Source of the DNA: Bacillota bacterium
GTDB taxonomy: Bacteria > Bacillota > Clostridia > Oscillospirales > Ruminococcaceae
Direction: 5' to 3'
Length of the DNA: 11,418 bases
Assembly: GCA_023431215.1 (NCBI GenBank)
Contig: JAEYXR010000045.1
Coordinates: 1 to 11,418, forward strand
The notes beneath the pieces were generated by a model. That model saw only the letters and a list, made by a program, of their open reading frames with translations, searched no databases and was not told the origin of the DNA. Both the position numbers and the translations under genes were made by a program. How positions within the stretch are numbered: position 1 is the stretch's first letter; each line of letters begins with the position of its first letter. Positions 6,846 through 11,418 of this stretch are shown here, piece by piece.

Positions 6846-7568
6846 ATGCGTACCATCATTTGGTTTATATACTTTTGGGCAACCCTTGTATTTCTTATTC
6901 CTCAAATGAAAAAGGCCCAGCGGCTTAAGTCAGAAGGAAACATTGAGGCTGTCCGTGAAATTGTTGGTAAAAAGGTTTTTTGGTGGGCCTCTTCCCTGCT
7001 GCGCTTGGCCGGTGCGGAAGTTACCGTTGAAGGTAAAGAACATATCCCAGATGAAGCCGCAGTGTTTGTCGCAAACCATCAGGGCTACTTTGATATTCCT
7101 GTTCTGTTGACCGGCCTGGATGCTCCACATGCTCTGGTTGCCAAAAAAGAGCTGGCTAAGCTCCCGCTAATCAAAACCTGGATGGAACTGCTGGACTGTG
7201 TATTTATCGATCGTGATAACCCCCGTCAAGCTGTTACCGCACTAAAATCCGCAGCTGAAAATATGACAAATAGCGGCTCCTCCTTTATCATTTTTCCTGA
7301 AGGTACACGCAGCAATGGAGGCCCCTTGGGTGAATTTAAAAACGGCGGATTTAAAGTGGCGTTTAAGGCCGATGCGCCTATTGTGCCGGTTTGTATTGAC
7401 GGCACACACAATTTGATGAAAAAAAACAGCCTTTGGATTCATCCTGCAAAAGTGCATGTAACCATCTTACCTCCCATTGATACCAAAACCATGTCTAAAG
7501 AAGAATCAAAGGTAATTGGCGAAAAAGTACGCCAGCAAATTTCACTCATCATCAGTAAATCTGCATAA
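6846..7568 (+). CDS. plsC: 1-acyl-sn-glycerol-3-phosphate acyltransferase (PlsC family)
   Basis: 240 residues with the acyltransferase signatures of the PlsC family. The catalytic NHxxxxD motif is NHQGYFD, with H78 and D83. The substrate-binding motif FPEGTRS is at residues 150-156, and IDRDN near 121-125 forms another conserved block. An N-terminal hydrophobic helix (IIWFIYFWATLVFLIP, about residues 4-19) anchors it to the cytoplasmic membrane face. The family adds the second acyl chain to lysophosphatidic acid, making phosphatidic acid for phospholipid synthesis. AAAGGAG sits 11 bases before the ATG. It is a single-gene unit between two terminators. Paralogues in this family can act on other lysolipids, so the exact substrate is an inference. 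Confidence 0.9.
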   Translation: MRTIIWFIYFWATLVFLIPQMKKAQRLKSEGNIEAVREIVGKKVFWWASSLLRLAGAEVTVEGKEHIPDEAAVFVANHQGYFDIPVLLTGLDAPHALVAKKELAKLPLIKTWMELLDCVFIDRDNPRQAVTALKSAAENMTNSGSSFIIFPEGTRSNGGPLGEFKNGGFKVAFKADAPIVPVCIDGTHNLMKKNSLWIHPAKVHVTILPPIDTKTMSKEESKVIGEKVRQQISLIISKSA

Positions 7569-7579
7569 GAACCAAAAGA

Positions 7580-7628
7580 AAAACAGGTACATCTTTCCCA
7601 CTTTTTGGCAAAGATGCACCTGTTTTTT
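7580..7628. terminator. Bidirectional terminator between plsC and a convergent small gene
   Basis: AAACAGGT and CATCTTT at 7581-7596 pair with AAAGATG and ACCTGTTT at 7610-7625, followed by a T run to 7628. The opposite strand ends in a T-rich tail as well (A-rich on the plus strand at 7574-7583). It can therefore also stop transcription from the leftward gene at 7646-7900. Confidence 0.88.
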
Positions 7629-7645
7629 GATGCATTTCAAAGAAC

Positions 7646-7900
7646 TTACATAGACACGAAATCATAAGACCCGGCGCTTAAACAGGATACTGCATTTTCA
7701 ATTCTGGCTTTTGTTTCTTCCCCTGTAGCTCCACATTGAACATAAGCGATAATCTTCTGCTGCTGTTCTTTGCTCAGTCGTCCAAAATTGGTCATGGCAT
7801 CCAGATTTTGGGCCAAAGATATCCCCAAACCCAAAGGAATATCCTCATAGGAAAGGTGTTCATCACCATACATGCTGCCATGGTTATTTGAAATTACCAT
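7646..7900 (-). CDS. Small conserved-type protein of unknown function, 84 residues
   Basis: The frame is open back to an ATG at 7963, but an AAAGGG site precedes the ATG at 7900, and the upstream extension overlaps the terminator of the neighbouring gene, so 7900 is preferred. The sequence has no signal peptide or membrane helix. A central part reads PLGLGISLAQNLDAMTNFGRLSKEQQQKIIAY, and I recognise this as the style of short clostridial proteins with PxGxGxxLAQNxxAM followed by FxxLSxEQ. No biochemical role is known to me for that group. The C-terminal half is probably helical, ending LSAGSYDFVSM. TAGAAT at 7929-7934 on the minus strand is a possible -10 box. The gene appears to be transcribed alone. 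Confidence 0.7.
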   Translation of the reverse strand: MVISNNHGSMYGDEHLSYEDIPLGLGISLAQNLDAMTNFGRLSKEQQQKIIAYVQCGATGEETKARIENAVSCLSAGSYDFVSM

Positions 7901-7962
7901 AGGTTTTCCCTTTCTTAGTTGTAATATAATTCTAGTATTTGTATGCTTTATTAAAATATGCA

Positions 7963-7995
7963 AAAAGCGCCTTCAGCAATGCTGAAAGCGCTTTT
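7963..7995 (-). terminator. Terminator after the cupin gene
   Basis: AAAAGCGC (7963-7970) pairs with GCGCTTTT (7988-7995), and TTCAGC pairs with GCTGAA around the loop AAT, with one mismatch between the two stems. On the minus strand the stem ends in TTTTT, placed eight bases after the cupin stop codon. The symmetric T tail could allow weak termination in the other direction too. Confidence 0.88.
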
Positions 7996-8002
7996 ATGTA
8001 GT

Positions 8003-8263
8003 TTACAAAAGCTTATAACGCTTTTTAATTGGGGAAAGTACCTTCCAGCTGCAATGTAGACCAGCCGGAAAAATAACATAATCACCAGCTTTGATACGTA
8101 CTTCTTCACCGTGCGCATCAATGAGAGCTTCACCTTCTAAAATCAGGCAAACTTCCTTTTCATCATAGAACCACTCAAATTGCTCCTCTGTATTGACCCA
8201 CTCGATACCCTTGGACAGTTCCTGCTCTTGCTGAGGTGTAGCGACGCTGGTTAAGATAGCCAT
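8003..8263 (-). CDS. Small cupin-domain protein (cupin_3-like)
   Basis: 86 residues from the ATG at 8263. A longer frame reaches 8386, but its extra 41 residues are not cupin-like and lie in the structured leader, so the shorter form is preferred. The site before 8263 (AAAGAGAG) is weak. The domain is a single small beta-barrel: EWFYDEKEVCLILEGEALIDAHGEEVRIKAGDYVIFPAGLHCSWKVLSPIKKRYKLL. This resembles PF05899 (cupin_3), which includes ureidoglycine aminohydrolase-like and EutQ-like proteins. In these, the ILEGE turn and the GDYVIFPAG strand shape a small-molecule pocket. Function is not assignable; it may bind a metal or a small ligand. It is transcribed alone from a promoter at 8425-8453 and ends at a strong terminator. 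Confidence 0.82.
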   Translation of the reverse strand: MAILTSVATPQQEQELSKGIEWVNTEEQFEWFYDEKEVCLILEGEALIDAHGEEVRIKAGDYVIFPAGLHCSWKVLSPIKKRYKLL

Positions 8264-8358
8264 GATATCACTCTCTTTCTTCGTGGATTTATGATATTGC
8301 GTATGCAACAGTGCATTGTTCCTTATTGATAGTACGATATATTTTCCCACATACAACA

Positions 8359-8416
8359 GCGACCGCTTTTGACAGTCTCCCATCAAAAAACGGTCGCAAA
8401 CGGCACTGCTGTTTGC
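8359..8416 (-). promoter_or_regulatory. Structured leader of the cupin mRNA (two adjoining hairpins)
   Basis: GCGACCG (8359-8365) pairs with CGGTCGC (8391-8397), with a further TTTTGA/TCAAAA stem inside. Directly adjoining, and sharing two bases, is a second inverted repeat: GCAAACGGCA (8396-8405) with TGCTGTTTGC (8407-8416). Both fall at the start of the predicted leader of about 155 bases. A third small hairpin (ATGCA-CTGT-TGCAT on the minus strand) lies nearer the gene. I do not match it to a known riboswitch class. Confidence 0.5.
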
Positions 8417-8424
8417 ATAAACTT

Positions 8425-8453
8425 ATTTTAGCAAATCACAGAGAGCAATGCAA
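8425..8453 (-). promoter_or_regulatory. Promoter of the cupin gene
   Basis: On the minus strand TTGCAT (8448-8453) and TAAAAT (8425-8430) are separated by 17 bases. The predicted start near 8418 places the two hairpins at the very 5' end of the transcript. Confidence 0.6.
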
Positions 8454-8519
8454 TATTATTTTGTATATTTTATATAAGTTGTTTTGTTTTAGTTGAAAAT
8501 ATTAGGTTATAAATTCGAT

Positions 8520-9104
8520 TTATGCAGTAATTTTATCAGTTTGCTCTTGCTCACACTCTATAAAAACTGCATATTTTTCTTTTCCACATAGGGAGCTAAT
8601 TTTAGAAATCCATCGACACATTCTTTCCCGTGGCAGCAAAGCATTAATCAGGATAGACATAAATACACCAATACCAGTATCAAGCATGCGGTTTAGTGCA
8701 TAACTTATATACTGATGCTCCGGGGTATTGAGCATTACAATATAAAACACTACGGAGCCCGCCTGAATTGCGCCGGACCAGTGAAAAAGCTGACTGGCAT
8801 AAATAAGAACCATAATGCCAAAAAAGAGCAGCAGCATCTTAATGGTTTTACCGGAAATAAGAGTTGTTACATAAAAAAATCCCATTCCAATAAATCCACC
8901 TATGACAGTACCTACCAGCCGGTTCCCCCCCGTTTTCCAGGAACTTTCCACACTGTTATCCATACCAAATACTGCACCGATGCAGGCGAATGTTGGGTTT
9001 CGGTCAAAAAACGAATAAATAATTGCGCATAAGGTTGCAGAGATAGCGGTTTTTATGTTTCGCAGACCAATCCTTGGTAATGTAGCCGATGGGCTAACTT
9101 TCAT
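8520..9104 (-). CDS. Aromatic acid exporter family (FUSC/ArAE-like) membrane protein
   Basis: 194 residues from the ATG at 9104, which has an AGAGGTG site just upstream. The longer frame to 9149 would begin upstream of the predicted transcription start and is not preferred. Six hydrophobic segments are visible: IKTAISATLCAIIYSFF; PTFACIGAVFGM; a Gly-rich one (LVGTVIGGFIGMGFFYVTTLI); KMLLLFFGIMVLIYASQLF; AIQAGSVVFYIVML; and the last, which includes NRMLDTGIGVFMSILINALLP. The NRxxDTxIG motif in the last helix is typical of the FUSC/aromatic acid exporter family (PF06081-type). Members export aromatic or weak acids, but the substrate here is unknown. It ends in a short charged cytoplasmic tail. 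It lacks the longer soluble C-terminal domain seen in some relatives. Confidence 0.85.
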   Translation of the reverse strand: MKVSPSATLPRIGLRNIKTAISATLCAIIYSFFDRNPTFACIGAVFGMDNSVESSWKTGGNRLVGTVIGGFIGMGFFYVTTLISGKTIKMLLLFFGIMVLIYASQLFHWSGAIQAGSVVFYIVMLNTPEHQYISYALNRMLDTGIGVFMSILINALLPRERMCRWISKISSLCGKEKYAVFIECEQEQTDKITA

Positions 9105-9144
9105 GATAGACACCTCTTTATAATTGTGCATAGAGACAAATAAC

Positions 9145-9173
9145 ATCATATCAAATTAGTAAGGTTTTTACAA
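9145..9173 (-). promoter_or_regulatory. Promoter of the exporter gene
   Basis: On the minus strand TTGTAA (9168-9173) and TATGAT (9145-9150) are spaced by 17 bases. Transcription would start near 9138, about 35 bases before the chosen ATG at 9104. The -35 box overlaps the inverted repeat at 9171-9192. Confidence 0.65.
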
Positions 9174-9192
9174 TTGACAATTTAATCAATTG
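9171..9192. promoter_or_regulatory. Inverted repeat CAATTGA-N8-TCAATTG, putative operator
   Basis: A perfect seven-base dyad with an eight-base centre overlaps the -35 box of the exporter promoter. MarR- and TetR-type regulators often use operators of this size to control exporters. No regulator gene lies next to it, so the binding protein is unknown. Confidence 0.5.
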
Positions 9193-9276
9193 CTATTTAC
9201 TTCTTTAAGTAGCTGTAGGGTTTATGCACAATCTTTAGGTGATGATGTGGTACAGGCAAGAGCTCCACTTTTTTTT

Positions 9277-9285
9277 CATATATTA
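9277..9285 (+). promoter_or_regulatory. Possible sporulation-type -10 element upstream of sigK
   Basis: CATATATTA fits the sigma-K -10 pattern CATANNNTA, and its first eight bases match seven of eight of the sigma-E pattern CATACANT. A fitting -35 element is not evident. It is 56 bases before the sigK ATG. The assignment rests on one box plus the knowledge that sigK is usually read by sigma-E and sigma-K. Confidence 0.3.
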
Positions 9286-9301
9286 GAAGGTATCGGCCAG
9301 C

Positions 9302-9317
9302 TGAGCCTTAAGACTCA
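9302..9317. repeat. Imperfect palindrome just upstream of the sigK ribosome binding site
   Basis: TGAGCCTTAAGACTCA is symmetric in 14 of 16 positions around a CTTAAG centre and ends five bases before the AGGAG. It could be a protein-binding site or a small hairpin in the leader. It is short enough to arise by chance. Confidence 0.3.
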
Positions 9318-9332
9318 ACAGAAGGAGCTATT

Positions 9333-10031
9333 ATGATGTATTTTGATTTAGTTTTAGCTGCACTGAGCAATATGCTATATCTTGCTCTCCACGTCACTTG
9401 TTCCGGCACTTTTCCAAAACCCCTTTCCAGCGCCGAGGAACGTGCATGTCTGGAGCGTATCCGCCAAGGTGATCAGGCCGCAAAAAATAAACTGATCGAG
9501 CATAATCTCCGTCTTGTGGCACATATTGTAAAAAAATATTATGCTATTTCAGGCGAACAAGAAGATCTTATCTCCATAGGTACCATTGGTCTTATTAAAG
9601 CGGCATCCACCTTTGATTATAAAAAGGGCACACGCTTTGCTACTTATGCCAGCAAATGTATTGAAAATGAAATTTTAATGACTTTTAGAAGCAAACGTAA
9701 AAGTGCTTTTGATGTATCAATCAGTGACCCTATCGATACCGACCGCGACGGCAACAACCTTACTTTGATGGACATTATGGCTGATGATGATGATATTGTC
9801 AGCCGAATTGATCTTGAAATGAAAGCCAAACAACTTCGTGAATTTATTCAGTCGTTTTTAGACTCCCGCGAACAACAAATTATACGTATGCGCTATGGGC
9901 TTGGCAACTGTCGTCCCCTTACCCAGCGTGAAGTGGCAAGAAAGCTCAACATTTCCCGCTCCTATGTATCCAGATTGGAATCCAAAGCTCTGTCCAAGCT
10001 ACGGGAAGAGTTTGAAAAGGGCGGCAAATAA
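9333..10031 (+). CDS. sigK: RNA polymerase sporulation sigma factor sigma-K
   Basis: 232 residues, close to the usual size. The N-terminus has the short hydrophobic pro-sequence (MMYFDLVLAALSNMLYLALHV) followed by SGTFPKPLS, which marks sigma-K family proteins made as inactive, membrane-associated precursors. Region 2 is clear: NKLIEHNLRLVAHIVKKYY, DLISIGTIGLIKAASTFDYKKGTRFATYASKCIENEILM. Region 4 has REQQIIRMRYGLG and the helix-turn-helix TQREVARKLNISRSYVSRLESKALSKL. Sigma-K directs late mother-cell genes for coat and cortex in endospore formers. The frame is continuous, so no skin-type element interrupts it. AGGAG lies before tandem ATG codons at 9333 and 9336. It is a single-gene unit followed by a terminator. 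Confidence 0.95.
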   Translation: MMYFDLVLAALSNMLYLALHVTCSGTFPKPLSSAEERACLERIRQGDQAAKNKLIEHNLRLVAHIVKKYYAISGEQEDLISIGTIGLIKAASTFDYKKGTRFATYASKCIENEILMTFRSKRKSAFDVSISDPIDTDRDGNNLTLMDIMADDDDIVSRIDLEMKAKQLREFIQSFLDSREQQIIRMRYGLGNCRPLTQREVARKLNISRSYVSRLESKALSKLREEFEKGGK

Positions 10032-10033
10032 TG

Positions 10034-10080
10034 AAAGGTCTCCGGTGCAGGTAAAAACCTTGCTCCGGAGACCTTTTTTT
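10034..10080 (+). terminator. Rho-independent terminator after sigK
   Basis: AAAGGTCTCCGG (10034-10045) pairs with CCGGAGACCTTT (10065-10076), with an inner AGG/CCT pairing, and a long T run follows. It starts three bases after the sigK stop codon. Confidence 0.95.
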
Positions 10081-10123
10081 ATATTACTAAAATCCCTTAT
10101 CGCCAACTATATAATTAAGCGCT

Positions 10124-10438
10124 TTAAGGAAGTGGGATGAATTCTTTTAATTTCATCAGCTCTATCTCGTTCATTTTCTGAATTTTCTCAATTGCGGCAC
10201 GTCTCAGTAACTCCTCACGCCGGGTATGGTCGTCTTGCCCGGTCATCACCCATTCGGCTGGATATCCATACAGGGATTCAATAAGCTTAGCAAGAGTAAG
10301 TGAGACACCTGTTTTCTTTCCATTCGCCAGCAGTGAAATATAATTATTGCTTACACCCAGTGCAGCGGCAAGCTCCGTCTGCTTTAAATTTTGCTCCTGC
10401 AATATGGTCCTGATTCGCTGAGAAAGTACATTCTCCAA
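10124..10438 (-). CDS. XRE-family (Cro/CI-type) small transcriptional regulator, TTG start
   Basis: 104 residues starting at a TTG (10436-10438). An AAAGGAGAG site seven bases upstream supports this start, and no ATG precedes it. Residues about 8-65 form an HTH_3 domain: RIRTILQEQNLKQTELAAALGVSNNYISLLANGKKTGVSLTLAKLIESL, with QTELAAALGVSNNYISLLANGK as the DNA-reading unit. A charged helical tail follows (REELLRRAAIEKIQKMNEIELMKLKEF), perhaps for dimer formation. The gene begins only three bases after the stop of the membrane-bound LuxR-type regulator, with its ribosome binding site inside that gene's end, so the two are probably translationally coupled. The target is unknown. No clear terminator follows it before the convergent sigK terminator. 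Confidence 0.88.
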   Translation of the reverse strand: MENVLSQRIRTILQEQNLKQTELAAALGVSNNYISLLANGKKTGVSLTLAKLIESLYGYPAEWVMTGQDDHTRREELLRRAAIEKIQKMNEIELMKLKEFIPLP

Positions 10439-10441
10439 ATT

Positions 10442-11418
10442 TTATCTCTCCTTTATGAGGTCTAGCTTTTTCATCATGTCCAGATATACCAGCAGTTCCT
10501 TGCGAGTAGAAACATCAAGCTTTGCAAAAATTCGTCTATTGTGCGTCTTGATCGTATTAATAGACAGACATAACTCGTCGGCAATCTCCTGGGCGTGATA
10601 GCCTTTTACATAAAGGTCAAATACATTTTTCTCTGCAGGAGAAAGGGTTGTCATATTACGCCTGAAAGCTTCAAACATAGAACTTGAGGCAGTTTCCGAC
10701 GGAAAAGTGGCATGTACCTCTTTTTTTTGCAGTTCTTCCTGCTCTGCCAAAAACTCCATAAGGTCATTGATTTCCATATAAGTATTTTTTGCAGCCCTGC
10801 CATAAGTTTTGGATTTAATAGCACCCAACCCTTCTATTACCGGTCGCAAATAGCGGCGGCTGATAAAGATGGACATGCTTATGCTTCCCGCCAACAACAG
10901 CACCACACTGATTAATAGATAAGGTGTATTTCCTGTAATGGCACTTTGCAAAGTTGTTACTTCCATCATTACGGCAACCTTCCATTTTTCTTTATCATAA
11001 GGCGAATCGGAAGGATAAACCTTTATGTCTGTTTGTAATCCGCCAAAGGCCTGCTCATCACTTTTGTTCAAAGAAAACCCCTTTTTCCCTTTTGATATTG
11101 AAAAAGGATTCTGGGGATAAACACTGGTTAAATAAGAATTCCCTGCAATCATACCTTGATGAGCCGAGAGCTGCCCTTTGTCAATTGGACAAAAAGCAGT
11201 AAAAATGTTTGCGTAGGTGCTGTTATCGGGGCTATACCGTCGTTTAAACTGTCTGTCGCTTACCTCTATTCCGCATATAGCAAATGCCTTACCGCTTTCA
11301 TCTCTTACGGGCACACAGAGCAGAAGCCCCGATTCACTGTTATCTTTTAGTGTTGTGCGAAAGCTCCAACGATAAAGCCGTGAAAGTGGCAGCGCAGGGT
11401 TTTCATCGGCAATCTTTA
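10442..11418 (-). CDS. Membrane-anchored LuxR-type regulator with extracellular Cache-like sensor (partial)
   Basis: The frame stays open to the right edge, so the true N-terminus is outside the window; 324 residues are visible. A GTG at 11314 could be read as a start, but it lies inside a continuous domain (SGLLLCVPVRDESGKAFAICGIEVSD). Order of parts: an extracytoplasmic sensor with the PVRDESGKAFAICGIEVSD pattern of Cache domains; one membrane helix (PYLLISVVLLLAGSISMSIFI, about 10860-10930); a HAMP-like stretch beginning RRYLRPVIEGLGAIKS; a helical linker (YMEINDLMEFLAEQEELQKKEV); and a C-terminal LuxR/GerE helix-turn-helix (LSPAEKNVFDLYVKGYHAQEIADELCLSINTIKTHNRRIFAKLDVSTRKELL). No kinase or receiver domain is present, so it appears to sense outside and bind DNA directly while tethered to the membrane. 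An earlier N-terminal membrane helix is expected. Confidence 0.86.
   Translation of the reverse strand, partial: KIADENPALPLSRLYRWSFRTTLKDNSESGLLLCVPVRDESGKAFAICGIEVSDRQFKRRYSPDNSTYANIFTAFCPIDKGQLSAHQGMIAGNSYLTSVYPQNPFSISKGKKGFSLNKSDEQAFGGLQTDIKVYPSDSPYDKEKWKVAVMMEVTTLQSAITGNTPYLLISVVLLLAGSISMSIFISRRYLRPVIEGLGAIKSKTYGRAAKNTYMEINDLMEFLAEQEELQKKEVHATFPSETASSSMFEAFRRNMTTLSPAEKNVFDLYVKGYHAQEIADELCLSINTIKTHNRRIFAKLDVSTRKELLVYLDMMKKLDLIKER

Noticed and set aside
7951..8133. 60-codon leftward frame overlapping the cupin 3' end
   Set aside because: It runs through the cupin gene and its terminator and lacks a ribosome binding site.
8264..8386. Upstream extension of the cupin gene
   Set aside because: The 41 extra residues do not belong to the domain and are encoded by the hairpin-rich leader.
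9105..9149. Upstream start for the exporter
   Set aside because: The ATG overlaps the predicted -10 box and would precede the transcription start; the AGAGGTG site fits 9104.
9174..9199. TTGACA at 9174-9179 as a rightward promoter for sigK
   Set aside because: No -10 box at 16-18 bases; the nearest, TATTTA, is only 14 bases away, and the hexamer is part of the inverted repeat.
11314..11418. GTG at 11314 as the start of the LuxR-type regulator
   Set aside because: The same frame remains open to the right edge with sequence typical of the sensor domain, so the gene is cut by the window rather than starting here.
1..11418. CRISPR arrays, tRNA or rRNA genes, insertion sequences, phage genes, restriction or other defence genes
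   Set aside because: No spaced repeat array, cloverleaf-type sequence, transposase, integrase or defence-type protein was seen on either strand.

Overview
The window looks like chromosomal DNA of an endospore-forming, Gram-positive member of the Clostridia, probably an Oscillospiraceae/Ruminococcaceae-type gut organism. This is inferred from an intact sigma-K gene, strong AGGAGG-type ribosome binding sites, U-tailed hairpin terminators after most transcription units, AT-rich spacers between genes of moderate GC, and the protein families present. No tRNA, rRNA, CRISPR, insertion sequence or phage gene was seen.

Region 1 (1-6758) is a carbohydrate utilisation locus. A regulator with an ArsR-like winged helix and a beta-rich C-terminal domain is read leftward and runs off the left edge. 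Across a 248-base spacer, a rightward operon encodes a CUT1-type ABC sugar importer (lipoprotein binding protein and two permeases, no ATPase), a cytoplasmic family 2 glycoside hydrolase and a cytoplasmic phosphodiesterase/phosphatase of the alkaline phosphatase superfamily. It ends at a strong terminator. The spacer holds a near-consensus promoter (TTGACA-17-TATACT) and two copies of a 12-base element, one in the predicted leader of each divergent unit. Together these suggest substrate-controlled import of an intact oligosaccharide or glycoside. A glycosidase and a phosphodiesterase would then process it inside the cell, so the substrate may carry a phosphate or phosphodiester.

Region 2 (6759-9332) holds short independent units: a PlsC-type acyltransferase with its own terminator; a leftward 84-residue protein of unknown function; a leftward cupin gene behind a long leader with potential hairpins; and a leftward six-helix exporter of the aromatic acid exporter type with a good promoter that overlaps an inverted repeat.

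Region 3 (9333-11418) starts with an uninterrupted sigK, the late mother-cell sporulation sigma factor, followed by a strong terminator. Facing it is a leftward two-gene unit: a membrane-anchored regulator with an extracellular sensor and a C-terminal LuxR-type helix-turn-helix (cut by the right edge), then a small XRE-type regulator that starts at TTG only 3 bases after the first gene's stop.

Most accurate new points: two partial genes touch the window edges, and several gene starts lie downstream of the longest possible open frame. The least ordinary content is the glycosidase/phosphodiesterase import operon, the cupin leader and the membrane-tethered one-component regulator.
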